Source: an uncultured Oscillospiraceae bacterium
Lineage (GTDB): Bacteria > Bacillota > Clostridia > Oscillospirales > Ruminococcaceae
Direction: 5' to 3'
NCBI GenBank assembly: GCA_949298535.1
Contig: CASFXA010000094.1
Coordinates: 1 to 54,943, forward strand
Length of the DNA stretch: 54,943 nucleotides
In this document: one piece after another, positions 16,890-24,961 of the stretch
Layout: each line of letters opens with the position of its first letter
Position numbering within the stretch: the first letter of the stretch is position 1
Translations under genes and position numbers: made by a program
Notes under the pieces: model-generated
Told to the model about the DNA's origin: nothing
Seen by the model: only the letters and a program-made list of their open reading frames with translations
The model's database searches: none

Positions 16890-17975
16890 TTGGAAATACT
16901 GCGACGGGAACAGTATCGGGAATATGAGGAGTTCGTTTCCCATCATCCGCGGGGGGAATTTACCCAATCCATCTACTGGCCGGAGGTCAAGAACAACTGG
17001 CGCTTTGAGGTGGTGGTATCCCGGGACGGGGAGGGGAAGATTGTGGGAAGCTGCGGCGTTCTCATCCAGAAAATGCCCTTCTTCGGCACCTGTTTTATGT
17101 ACGCCCCCAGAGGCCCGGTCTGCGATCTTCATGACCGGAAGGTGCTGGAGGATCTGAAAGCCGGCATTGATGTGCTGGCAAAGACCTATAACGCCCACAC
17201 CTTCAAAATGGATCCGGATGTTCCTGCCCAGGATGAGGAGTTTTTGAAAATAATGACAGAGATGGGCTTCCACCGGTTTTATGGTCCGGAGGGTTTTGAA
17301 ACCGTTCAGGCCCGCTTCAACTACCGGCTGCCTTTGGCGGGACGCACGGAGGAGCAGCTGCTGGCAGGGCTGACCCAGAAGACACGGTATAATGTTCGTT
17401 ATGCCGCCAAGCATGGCGTCACCATCCGGGTGGGAGATCAGAAGGACCTGGATGAGTTTATGCGGATTTATCGGGTCACCGGGGAACGGGACGGCTTCAA
17501 TACCCGGCCCAAAGCCTATTTTGAGCGGATGCTGGAGGCGTTGGGATGTCATGTGCGCCTCTATCTGGGAGAGGTGGAGGGCAAGGTGGTCTCCGGCGCC
17601 ATCACCACCAATTACGCGGGAAAATGCTGCTATGTTTACGGCGCTTCCGACAATGCGTACCGCCAACTGATGCCCAACTACCTGATGCAGTGGGAGATGA
17701 TCCGCTGGGCGGTGGAGACCGGCTGCACCGTCTATGATTTTCAGGGGATCAGCGGCGATCTGGAAAATGAAAAGGGCCATATGTATGGTCTTTATCGCTT
17801 CAAACGGGGATTCGGCGGTCAGGTGGATGAGCTGGCAGGGGAGTTTGATTATCATTACCGTCCTGTGATGAACGCCCTGGTCAACGGCGCCATCCGCTGC
17901 CACGACTTTCTGCGGACCCTGCGGAGAAAACTCCACACCGGACACAAACGGACAGAGAAGGGCGGGGAACAGTGA
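16890..17975 (+). CDS. Fem-type peptidoglycan peptidyltransferase
   Basis: A 361-residue aminoacyl-tRNA-dependent transferase with two GNAT-like folds, expected to add the first residue(s) of the interpeptide bridge to lipid II at the inner membrane face. The pattern FTQSIYWPEVKNNWRFEVVV, the motif KTRYNVRYAAKHGV near residue 165-180 and FQGISGDLENEKGHMYGLYR near 285-305 are typical of FemX/FmhB/MurM proteins. Start is TTG 16890 with ACGGAGATGATTCAG upstream, 26 bp after queG. The stop overlaps the next gene by one base. Which amino acid it adds cannot be inferred from sequence. Confidence 0.9.
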   Translation: MEILRREQYREYEEFVSHHPRGEFTQSIYWPEVKNNWRFEVVVSRDGEGKIVGSCGVLIQKMPFFGTCFMYAPRGPVCDLHDRKVLEDLKAGIDVLAKTYNAHTFKMDPDVPAQDEEFLKIMTEMGFHRFYGPEGFETVQARFNYRLPLAGRTEEQLLAGLTQKTRYNVRYAAKHGVTIRVGDQKDLDEFMRIYRVTGERDGFNTRPKAYFERMLEALGCHVRLYLGEVEGKVVSGAITTNYAGKCCYVYGASDNAYRQLMPNYLMQWEMIRWAVETGCTVYDFQGISGDLENEKGHMYGLYRFKRGFGGQVDELAGEFDYHYRPVMNALVNGAIRCHDFLRTLRRKLHTGHKRTEKGGEQ

Positions 17976-18427
17976 TGGACGGGCAGATACAGCCCCTGGT
18001 TTTTCGGGGAAAGGGAGACTGGAGCTTTTATCTGGAATTGACCGCCGCTTTGGCAATCACCGTCTGGGGGTTGTGGTCCTTTTTTGCACACGGCAACTTT
18101 CTTTTGCTGCTGGTGGCGGGGGGCTGCGGGCTGGTGTCGGCGGTAGGCTTGTCCCAGCTGTGCTGCACCCGTTATGAATTGGGGGAGAACGGCATGGATT
18201 TGCGCAGCGGCATTTCCCATCTGTACGTCCCCTATCCTTCGGTCACCGATCTGGATGCGGTGAAGGAAGCGATGGTCAGCGGTTATGTGCCTCTGGCGAT
18301 GGGCAGGCACAGGCTTTATGTGATTTTCGCCGAGGGGGATAAGACCTACCGCCTGGAGCTGTCCCCCGACGATCAGGAGGGTTTTCTCAAAGCTCTCCGG
18401 CAGCGTGTGGAGGAACAGGCGCGGTAG
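17975..18427 (+). CDS. Small membrane protein with PH-like domain
   Basis: About 150 residues: two adjacent hydrophobic segments (about 20-38 and 42-62) followed by a soluble beta-rich part, YELGENGMDLRSGISHLYVP then YKTYRLELSPDDQEGFLKALR, which resembles bacterial PH-like domains of membrane proteins. It overlaps the Fem gene stop by one base (TGATG); a GTG three bases earlier is a possible alternative start. Function unknown; tight coupling to the Fem gene suggests an envelope role. Confidence 0.7.
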   Translation: MDGQIQPLVFRGKGDWSFYLELTAALAITVWGLWSFFAHGNFLLLLVAGGCGLVSAVGLSQLCCTRYELGENGMDLRSGISHLYVPYPSVTDLDAVKEAMVSGYVPLAMGRHRLYVIFAEGDKTYRLELSPDDQEGFLKALRQRVEEQAR

Positions 18428-18449
18428 AGGAAACGGCAAGGGAGGGAAG

Positions 18450-19814
18450 ATGATGGAGCCGGGAAAGGATACCCCATTGCGCCAGGCCCTGGAGAAAATC
18501 AATCAGGAGGGCCGGGCACGGTTCTATATGCCGGGGCACAAAGGACATCTCCCCTGGCCTTTGGCGGAAGCTGCGGCCTACGACATCACCGAGATCCAGG
18601 GGGCGGACAGCCTTTTTGAGTGCGACGGTCCTCTGCGGCAGCTGGAGGATCGGATCGCCCTTTGCTATGGAGCGGGAGCCTCCCTGCTGTCGGCAGGGGG
18701 AAGCACCCTGTGTATCCAGACCATGCTGTTTTTGGCCCGGCGTCGGGGACGCACCGTCATTGCCGCCCGCACCATCCATCGCTCCGCCGTAGCGATGATG
18801 GGCCTGCTGGGGCTGGATCCCATATGGATCCGCTGCCCGGCGGCGGAAAGGGAGGAGGAGGGGATCGTAGGGATCTGCCTGCCTCCCAGTCCCCAATCGG
18901 TGGAAGCGGCCCTCCGGGAACACCGGGACGCGGCGGCGGTGTACATCACCAGCCCCGATTACTTTGGACAGATGGCGGATATTGCCGCCATTGCTGAGAT
19001 CTGCCGCCGCTATGGAACGCTGCTGCTGGTGGATAACGCCCATGGGGCCCATCTAAACCTCTTTCGGGCCGCCATGCACCCCATGCAGCTGGGGGCGGAC
19101 CTGTGCGCAGATTCCCTTCATAAAAATCTTTCCGCTCTCACCGGCGCCGCGGTGCTTCATCTGGCGGACTCCCAGCTGCGGGAGGAGGCGCTGTATGCCA
19201 TGAGCCTCTTTGGAAGCTCCAGCCCCAGCTATCTGATTATGCTGTCTGCGGATATGGCGCTGGAGCAGATGGAGGGAGGCGGCGTGGAGGGGATGACCAG
19301 GCTGGCGCAGTGGGTGCATGAGCAGAAAGGCCGCGCCGCCCGCCGGGGCTACCAGATCGTCCGCACCTTTTTGTGCGACCCCATCCGGCTGGCAGTAGGC
19401 TTTGCCTCCATGGGCTGCACCGCCCGGCAGTTTGGGGAATGGGTTCGGATGAGAGGGGTGGAGCCGGAGTACATCGGGGAAACGGTGGGCGTCTTTATGC
19501 CTTCTCCCGCCAACACCCCCGAGGAGCTGCGCCGTCTGGAGCTGACCTTGGAGGAGATGCCGGTGCGCAGACCCTCCCTGGTGCGCCCTCCCCGACAGTA
19601 TCCGCTGCCAAGGCAGTTCCTGTCTGTCAGCGAGGCTATGTCCCGGCTCCATGTGGTGCTGCCGCTGGAGCAGTGCCAGGGACGGGTGGCGGCCAAGCTG
19701 GTTAGTTTCTGCCCTCCGGGGATGCCGCTGCTGGTGCCGGGGGAGGAAATCACCCGGGAAGCGATAAATACTTTAAAAACTTGTGGCATCCAACAGGTTT
19801 CTGTGGTAAAATAA
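18450..19814 (+). CDS. Orn/Lys/Arg decarboxylase family (YaaO/SpeA-like)
   Basis: A 454-residue PLP-dependent fold-type I enzyme of the short Gram-positive group. It begins FYMPGHKGHLPWPLAEA, carries the cofactor aspartate D195 and H198 in LLVDNAHGAHL, and the Schiff-base lysine K225 in ADSLHKNLSALTGAAVLH. These fit arginine/lysine/ornithine decarboxylases; which amino acid is used cannot be read from sequence, and polyamine synthesis is the likely role. The C-terminal domain (about 380-454) holds the PxPPGxPLLVPGE motif as FCPPGMPLLVPGEEI. Start ATG 18450 (or 18453) follows AAGGGAGGGA. It opens the yaaO-darA-holB-ricT neighbourhood. Confidence 0.88.
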   Translation: MMEPGKDTPLRQALEKINQEGRARFYMPGHKGHLPWPLAEAAAYDITEIQGADSLFECDGPLRQLEDRIALCYGAGASLLSAGGSTLCIQTMLFLARRRGRTVIAARTIHRSAVAMMGLLGLDPIWIRCPAAEREEEGIVGICLPPSPQSVEAALREHRDAAAVYITSPDYFGQMADIAAIAEICRRYGTLLLVDNAHGAHLNLFRAAMHPMQLGADLCADSLHKNLSALTGAAVLHLADSQLREEALYAMSLFGSSSPSYLIMLSADMALEQMEGGGVEGMTRLAQWVHEQKGRAARRGYQIVRTFLCDPIRLAVGFASMGCTARQFGEWVRMRGVEPEYIGETVGVFMPSPANTPEELRRLELTLEEMPVRRPSLVRPPRQYPLPRQFLSVSEAMSRLHVVLPLEQCQGRVAAKLVSFCPPGMPLLVPGEEITREAINTLKTCGIQQVSVVK

Positions 19815-19908
19815 AACAAAGGCCCGGGACTTCCCGCCCGCAGGCTTCCATATGATGGCCTGAACCATGGGAAGCGCCCTTTTGCCGAGAAAGGATGGGT
19901 GATCCATA

Positions 19909-20235
19909 ATGATGAAACTGATTTTGGCCATTGTCTCCAACGACGACAGCTCCAAGGTCTCCAGCGCGTTGACCAAGCAGCGCTTTTCCGTGACCAGGCT
20001 GGCCACTACCGGCGGTTTCCTGATGTCCGGCAACACCACGCTGCTGGTGGGCACCGAGGCGGAAAAGGTGGATACCGCCATCGAAATTATCGCGGAGAAC
20101 AGTAAGAAACGTACCAAGATGGTGCCTTCCACCGCTTCTTTTGGAGCGGGAATGTACGCCGGCACGCCTGTGGAGGTGGCCATCGGCGGCGCAACCATCT
20201 TTGTGCTGGATGTGGAGCAGTTCAAAAAAGTCTGA
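19909..20235 (+). CDS. darA: Cyclic di-AMP receptor DarA (PstA/YaaQ)
   Basis: A 108-residue PII-like protein that binds cyclic di-AMP as a trimer. The family motifs are present: RFSVTRLATTGGFLMSGNTT, which forms the nucleotide site, and the C-terminal strand GGATIFVLDVEQFKKV. Length and position next to holB match the B. subtilis yaaQ locus. Start ATG 19909 (an ATG at 19912 is also possible). The downstream target of DarA is unknown even in model species. Confidence 0.95.
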   Translation: MMKLILAIVSNDDSSKVSSALTKQRFSVTRLATTGGFLMSGNTTLLVGTEAEKVDTAIEIIAENSKKRTKMVPSTASFGAGMYAGTPVEVAIGGATIFVLDVEQFKKV

Positions 20236-20317
20236 CCGGTGACGGGCAACCAGCAAAGAGGGAGACGGCGTCCGCAGCAGAGCGGCCGCCGTTTTCTGCC
20301 ATATGGGAGGTTTACAG

Positions 20318-21247
20318 GTGGCACAATGGACGCAGCAGGAGCTGTTGGGGGCACAGATGCCTCCGGCTTTGGCGCAGATGGTGGACAGCGGACGGCTGGT
20401 TCATGCCCTCTGTCTGGAGGGAGACCCGGAAGACCGGCGGCTGACGGCGTTGGCCTACGCCCTGGCGGGGTCGGTTCTTTGCCGCCGCCAGAAAGGGCGG
20501 ATGTGCGGGGAATGTCTGGATTGCCGCAAGGTGCTGGAAGGGGTCCACAGCGACCTGTTTGTGGGAGCGGGCACTGCCGCCGCCTACAAAAAGGAGGCCA
20601 TCCGGCAGCTGCGGCAGCAGGCCTGGCAGAGCCCCAGCGAGGGCAGGGGAAAGGTGTTTTTGCTGCCAAACGCCCAGCTGATGAGCGTGGAATGTCAGAA
20701 TCTGCTGCTCAAGCTCATTGAGGAACCGCCGGAGGAGACGCTGTTTGTATTTCTGTGCCCCAACCGGTATCAGCTGTTGTCCACCATTCTTTCCCGGGTG
20801 GTGACCATAGCGCTGCCGCCTCTGGAAACGGAGGAGTGTATGGCCCAGCTGCGGCAGCAGGCGCCGGGCTTTGGGGAGGAGGAATATCGTCAGGCGGCGC
20901 TGCTGTCAGGCGGGAGCCCCGGAAAAGGCGTGAAATTGCTGACAGACGAGGGAGAGAAAAAGCAGGCGCAGACCCTGTGGCAGCTGCTGGACGCGATGTC
21001 TGCCGGGGATGGCTATCGCTTTATGGTGCTGATGGCCCCCTGGGAAAAGGACCGGGCGGTTTACAGTCAGCTGCTGGTGGCGTTATCCCGGCTGCTGGGC
21101 AGTGACGAGGTGCGCCGGGAAAAGAAGATTTCTCTGGCCAGGGGGATTTCTCTGCGCCAGGAGGTGGACCGGACCAGACAACGAAATGAAGCGAATGGCA
21201 ATACAGCGCTGCTGTCGGCGGCTCTGGCGGAGCAGCTCCGCCGTTAG
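20318..21247 (+). CDS. holB: DNA polymerase III clamp-loader subunit delta prime (HolB)
   Basis: A 309-residue AAA+ family clamp-loader subunit. The zinc-binding cysteines C55, C63, C66 and C69 (ending CGECLDCRK) and the SRC-like position ILSRVVTIALPPL (here SRV) fit delta prime. The P-loop is degenerate (HALCLEGDPEDRRL), as normal for this subunit, which does not hydrolyse ATP. I prefer GTG 20318 because GGGAGG (20305-20310) precedes it. It lies between darA and ricT as in the Firmicutes core cluster. Confidence 0.9.
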   Translation: MAQWTQQELLGAQMPPALAQMVDSGRLVHALCLEGDPEDRRLTALAYALAGSVLCRRQKGRMCGECLDCRKVLEGVHSDLFVGAGTAAAYKKEAIRQLRQQAWQSPSEGRGKVFLLPNAQLMSVECQNLLLKLIEEPPEETLFVFLCPNRYQLLSTILSRVVTIALPPLETEECMAQLRQQAPGFGEEEYRQAALLSGGSPGKGVKLLTDEGEKKQAQTLWQLLDAMSAGDGYRFMVLMAPWEKDRAVYSQLLVALSRLLGSDEVRREKKISLARGISLRQEVDRTRQRNEANGNTALLSAALAEQLRR

Positions 21248-21302
21248 CAGGCTTTGCGATAACCAAAGGCGGCGTCTGCCGCCGGGGAAGGAAACGTGAT
21301 TC

Positions 21303-22268
21303 ATGGCTGAGATCATAGGAGTCCGCTTCAAGGAAGTGGGCAAAATTTATTATTTTGATCCCAATGGGGAGAATCTTCCTCTGGGCACCCCGGTGATTGT
21401 GGAAACCAGCAGAGGGGTGGAGTGTGGTACGGTGGCCATCCGCAACCGCCAGATGGAGGAGGAGGACATTGTCAAACCGCTGAAAAAGATCATCCGGGCG
21501 GCTACGGCGGAGGACCTGCGCCATATAGAGGAAAACAAGGCGAAGGAAAAGAAGGCGTTCCGCATCGGCCTGGAGAAGATCGCCGCCAACAAGTTGGATA
21601 TGAAGCTGGTGGATGTGGAGTATACCTTTGATAACAATAAGATCCTCTTTTATTTCACCGCGGACGGACGGGTGGATTTCCGGGAACTGGTGAAGGATCT
21701 GGCGTCGGTGTTCCGCACCCGCATCGAGCTGCGGCAGATCGGCGTTCGGGACGAGGCGAAGATGCTGGGAGGGCTGGGTATCTGCGGCAGGCCCTTCTGC
21801 TGCTCCACTTTTCTGGGAGAATTTCAGCCGGTATCCATCAAAATGGCCAAGGAACAGGGGCTTTCCCTCAATCCCACCAAAATTTCCGGCACCTGCGGGC
21901 GATTGATGTGCTGCCTGAAGTATGAGCAGGAGGCCTACGAGGACCTGCTGCGCACGACGCCCAAGGCGGGGACGGCGGTGCAGACCCCGGACGGAAAGGG
22001 AACGGTGACGGAGGTCAGTTTACTGACAGGGCTGCTGAAAGTCCATCTGGATAAAGATCCTGACGGCTCGGTGGAGGTCTACAGCAAGGAGGACTGCCGC
22101 AGTTTGCGGGAGAACCGGGTCAGAGAGCAGCGCCCGAAAAAACAGGGGGAGGACGGCGCCAAACAGCCCAAGGAGTCCAAAGAGCCCAAGGGCCCCAAAA
22201 AGAAGAAACCCCATTCCCCGGAGGCGGAGCAGGAGACTGGGGAAACCCGGGACGAAAAAACGGAATAA
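21303..22268 (+). CDS. ricT: PSP1-domain protein RicT (YaaT)
   Basis: A 321-residue member of the Ric/YaaT family, which in B. subtilis works with RicA and RicF in RNase Y-dependent RNA maturation and in sporulation, competence and biofilm development. The cysteine-rich core is conserved: C161, C166 and C167 (GICGRPFCCSTF) and C198, C203 and C204 (GTCGRLMCCLKYEQEA). The last 45 residues are a low-complexity Lys/Pro/Glu tail. RicA (YlbF) and RicF (YmcA) genes are not in this window. ATG 21303 follows GGGGAAGGAAACGTGATTC. Confidence 0.92.
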   Translation: MAEIIGVRFKEVGKIYYFDPNGENLPLGTPVIVETSRGVECGTVAIRNRQMEEEDIVKPLKKIIRAATAEDLRHIEENKAKEKKAFRIGLEKIAANKLDMKLVDVEYTFDNNKILFYFTADGRVDFRELVKDLASVFRTRIELRQIGVRDEAKMLGGLGICGRPFCCSTFLGEFQPVSIKMAKEQGLSLNPTKISGTCGRLMCCLKYEQEAYEDLLRTTPKAGTAVQTPDGKGTVTEVSLLTGLLKVHLDKDPDGSVEVYSKEDCRSLRENRVREQRPKKQGEDGAKQPKESKEPKGPKKKKPHSPEAEQETGETRDEKTE

Positions 22269-22276
22269 AAAAACAG

Positions 22277-22304
22277 TTGCATTTTTCGGACAATGTGGTA
22301 CAAT
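22277..22304 (+). promoter_or_regulatory. Promoter of the ferredoxin gene
   Basis: TTGCAT (22277-22282), 16-bp spacer, TACAAT (22299-22304) with TG one base upstream (extended -10). It begins just 9 bp after the ricT stop, so the ferredoxin has its own transcript. Confidence 0.75.
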
Positions 22305-22336
22305 GTGAGTGAAAAATAATGGGAGGTGTTTTACCA

Positions 22337-22507
22337 ATGGCTCATGTAATTAGCAACGAGTGCATCAGCTGCGGCACCTGCGAGGGCGAGTGCCCTGTGG
22401 GCGCTATCTCTGAGGGCGATGGCAAGTACGAGATCAATGCTGATACCTGCATCGATTGCGGCGCTTGCGCCGGCGCGTGCCCTGTGGGCGCCATCTCTGA
22501 GGGCTGA
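22337..22507 (+). CDS. Small 2[4Fe-4S] ferredoxin
   Basis: A 56-residue clostridial-type ferredoxin. Two CxxCxxCxxxCP sites are intact: CISCGTCEGECP and CIDCGACAGACP, each followed by VGAISEG, showing the internal duplication of this family. It carries electrons for anaerobic oxidoreductases in the cytoplasm. ATG 22337 follows GGGAGGTGTTTTACCA. It has its own promoter and terminator, consistent with a high-level monocistronic message. Confidence 0.96.
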   Translation: MAHVISNECISCGTCEGECPVGAISEGDGKYEINADTCIDCGACAGACPVGAISEG

Positions 22508-22537
22508 TTTGCTCCTCTGACGCAGAAAATTGCAGTG

Positions 22538-22567
22538 GGCGGCGGACTTTTAGTCCGCCGCCTTTTT
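22538..22567 (+). terminator. Strong terminator of the ferredoxin gene
   Basis: GGCGGCGGACT (22538-22548) pairs perfectly with AGTCCGCCGCC (22552-22562), followed by TTTTT. Confidence 0.93.
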
Positions 22568-22883
22568 CGTGTATCCATAGGCCTGTTTGGAACCTGACGA
22601 TCCTTGGAGAAACAAAAGCCGGAGGGGAGAAAAAAGGCGTGATCCCCCCTTTCCTTTCCTTCAAGCTGTCAAGGCTGTGTTCCTCCGCGGTTTGGACGGC
22701 CCTTTTTCCCTCCGCCTGAGGGGTGGAATGGTCCCGGATGTTTTTTCCGGCAAAGCTGGCAGCGCCCCCGGGTGGAGAAGCGGAAGGAAAAGAATGCCGG
22801 AAATGCAGCTGATTTCAAGAGCGTTTTTTGCCCTTTGCCGGTCCAGGCGGGGGACAGGGGAGAAGGTCTTTCGGAAAGAAGAG

Positions 22884-22922
22884 CGGCTCCCTGCCCCTTT
22901 GAAATCAAGGGACAGAGAGCCG
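22884..22922 (-). terminator. Long inverted repeat, possible terminator of the lyxose isomerase gene
   Basis: CGGCTCCCTG at 22884-22893 and CAGAGAGCCG at 22913-22922 form the arms of an interrupted stem that continues through CCCTT/AAGGG. On the minus strand it is followed by CTCTTCTTTCC, a poor T-tract. The surrounding gap 22568-22946 contains no gene that I can support. Confidence 0.5.
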
Positions 22923-22946
22923 GGAACCGGAGAGGGGAGAGGCGAA

Positions 22947-23633
22947 TTATGGGGCCTTGGGGTATTCTCCGCAAAGCAGCCGATAGGGAGCTTCGTCCTC
23001 CTCCACAGTGGGAAAGCGCCCCATGGGTTCCAGAAAACGGTTGTCGTTGTTGTCGTCGTTGCACTGGCTCACTTCCCCCAACAGCACCGGACCGGAACCG
23101 GGTTCCACAGTGAAGTCGTGATACAAACCGGGGAACACCGTGATGCTTTCCCCGGGGGTCAGGCGCACCTGGCTGCCGGCGGAGACGGTGCGGCGGCAGC
23201 CGTCTACGCTGACAGTGACAGGGGACTGGCGGTCCAGTTCCCCGGCGGTGGTGGAGAGATAGAGGCGAATCAGAACGTTTCCGCCGCCCCGGTTGATAAT
23301 GTCCTCCATTTTCTTCCAATGAAAGTGCATGGGAGAATATTGCTCCTGACGCAGATAGAGGAGCTTTTCCGCATAGGTTTTGGGATAGCGGTCCGGCTGG
23401 AGCGCATTTCCGTTGCGCAGGGTGATAAGCGCGAAACCCACCTGGTCAAATTTCCCCAGGCCGTAATCGGTGATGTCCCAGCCCAGCATATTGTCCCGGA
23501 TTTCGTCATATTCCGGCCCTGCCTGCGCCCACTTCTCCGGTGTGAAATGGCAGAAGGGGGGCAGGGGAAAGCCGACAGATGCAATCATCTGTTCCATCTC
23601 CCGGATGGCGCTGTTGATTTCGCTGCGTTTCAT
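22947..23633 (-). CDS. D-lyxose ketol-isomerase
   Basis: A 228-residue cupin-fold sugar isomerase expected to interconvert D-lyxose and D-xylulose (and often D-mannose and D-fructose) with a divalent metal. The probable metal ligands are H103, H105 and E110 (PMHFHWKKMED) and H172 (FPGLYHDF). The C-terminal GEVSQCNDDNNDNRF motif is highly characteristic of the family. No sugar kinase or transporter adjoins it, so its pathway partners must lie elsewhere. The start at 23633 has AAGGAGATCCACC directly upstream on the minus strand. Confidence 0.92.
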   Translation of the reverse strand: MKRSEINSAIREMEQMIASVGFPLPPFCHFTPEKWAQAGPEYDEIRDNMLGWDITDYGLGKFDQVGFALITLRNGNALQPDRYPKTYAEKLLYLRQEQYSPMHFHWKKMEDIINRGGGNVLIRLYLSTTAGELDRQSPVTVSVDGCRRTVSAGSQVRLTPGESITVFPGLYHDFTVEPGSGPVLLGEVSQCNDDNNDNRFLEPMGRFPTVEEDEAPYRLLCGEYPKAP

Positions 23634-24051
23634 GGTGGATCTCCTTTCACTCAGTTGCGTTGGATGAAATGAATCGGTTTTTCTGACCTGCGTTCAGGGT
23701 TGTCCGGCGTCCCCTGGCTTTCAAGCCGGCTGCTGACAAAACCTGACGCAATTTAAGGGCTTCGCGTCCCAGCGGGTCCCGGCGCCGGATCAAAACCGGG
23801 CTCCGCTCTGGCCTTTGTGCGGTTGGATTCCCGGTGTTCTTGCCGGTGTTTTTTTCACAGACTGCTCAACGGCCAGGGAGGTTCAAAGGGCCGCCACTTC
23901 CCCCCACCACATTTTCCGCCTCAACCAGAGGAGGACGGCGGCTTGGGAGAAATTTTCCCCTTCCGGCAGAACCTGGTGGAAACGATTTCAGTATAGCACA
24001 TTTTTACGGGGGAGAACAGCAGATCAAAAACCTCATGCCGGCAAAAACCTG
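23634..24051. promoter_or_regulatory. Gap with minus-strand promoter for the lyxose isomerase
   Basis: No gene supported. On the minus strand TGTGCTATACT (24000-23990) is an extended -10 with TATACT at 23995-23990; the -35 is weak. That would give a 356-nt leader for the isomerase. The middle of the gap is GC-rich with short hairpins but nothing recognisable. Confidence 0.4.
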
Positions 24052-24110
24052 TTGACAGGGACAAAGAGATACCATATAATTAGTATTACTAAATAGTAAA
24101 ACATAGTATT
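24052..24110 (+). promoter_or_regulatory. Consensus promoter and palindromic operator of the PadR cassette
   Basis: TTGACA (24052-24057), 17-bp spacer, TATAAT (24075-24080): a perfect sigma-A promoter. Overlapping the expected start site is TTACTA-AA-TAGTAA (24086-24099) flanked by direct copies of TAGTATT (24081-24087 and 24104-24110). PadR proteins commonly bind such ATACT/AGTAT palindromes, so this is the likely autoregulatory operator. Confidence 0.85.
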
Positions 24111-24128
24111 CCGGAGGAGGAAACAGGG

Positions 24129-24494
24129 ATGGAGGATCGATACCTTCGCCAATTTAAAAAGGGCTCCCTGGAAATGATTCTGCTGAGTCTGATGGCTGAT
24201 GGAGAGACCTATGGTTATGAGATCATCACCCGCCTCAACCGGCACGGCGGTGTCATGGGTGTGGCCAGGGAGGGAACCATTTACCCGATCCTCTACCGGT
24301 TGGAGGAAAATGGACTGGTCCGGTGCAGGGTGGCCCCCGCTCCGGCCAACGGCGGAAGCAGAAAATACTATTCCCTCACTCCCCTGGGGGGGAACACCCT
24401 TCAGGAACTGGCGGCGTTTTGGGAAAGCTACAGCCGGTGTGTCGAGGAGTTTTTGGAGCCGGTACGGGCAAAATGGAAGGAGGCGCAGCCATGA
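24129..24494 (+). CDS. PadR-family transcriptional regulator
   Basis: A 121-residue winged-helix regulator. The pattern FKKGSLEMILLSLMADGETY followed by GYEIITRLN, then EGTIYPILYRLEENGLV and KYYSLTPLGGNTLQELAAFW, is the PadR signature. It probably represses its own three-gene operon through the adjacent palindrome until an envelope or drug signal releases it. The stop overlaps the next gene by four bases (ATGA). Confidence 0.93.
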   Translation: MEDRYLRQFKKGSLEMILLSLMADGETYGYEIITRLNRHGGVMGVAREGTIYPILYRLEENGLVRCRVAPAPANGGSRKYYSLTPLGGNTLQELAAFWESYSRCVEEFLEPVRAKWKEAQP

Positions 24495-24961
24495 AAGAGG
24501 AATATTGCCGGGCAGTGGCAGGCCGGCTGGACCTGCTGCGGAGAGATAAACACCGGGTATTAGAGGATCTGGCAGATACCTTTGAAGCGGCCAGGGAGCA
24601 GGGTGAAACGGATCAGGCGACGGAGGAGCGGCTGGGTCCGCCGGAGGAATTTGCCCGGGAGATCAATCTTCAGCTGGGGCCCCGCAAAAATCGCAGCCGG
24701 CTGCTGGTGGGAGGTCTTTGCTGCCTGGTGTGCCTTGGCTGCGGCGTGGGAGCGGCGCTGTTGTGGAGCCTGATGAGGAATCCCTTTCCGCCGGGGGCGA
24801 TTGGAGGCGCGGTGACTGTCACCTCCATCCAGGTGATGGGTTCCTCCTGGCTCTCCCCGGAGCTTTTGCTGGGGCTCTGCGTCCTGGGATGCCTGGGAGC
24901 GGGGGCTTTGGCTGTGAGATTACTGCGGCGTTTTGCCGCTTCCAGGAGGAAAGATGGATGA
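24491..24961 (+). CDS. HAAS-domain (DUF1700-like) membrane protein
   Basis: A 156-residue protein: an N-terminal helical HAAS-like domain (about residues 1-60, with LEDLADTFEAAREQG and LGPPEEFAREIN) and two transmembrane helices (about 70-92 and 118-138). HAAS proteins are frequent partners of PadR regulators and are thought to relay signals from the membrane. Four-base overlaps with both neighbours show translational coupling. No enzymatic motif. Confidence 0.8.
   Translation: MKEEYCRAVAGRLDLLRRDKHRVLEDLADTFEAAREQGETDQATEERLGPPEEFAREINLQLGPRKNRSRLLVGGLCCLVCLGCGVGAALLWSLMRNPFPPGAIGGAVTVTSIQVMGSSWLSPELLLGLCVLGCLGAGALAVRLLRRFAASRRKDG

Noticed and set aside
22568-22946. Plus-strand gene between ferredoxin and lyxose isomerase
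   Set aside because: The only long frame continues opposite the isomerase and has no ribosome site or homology.
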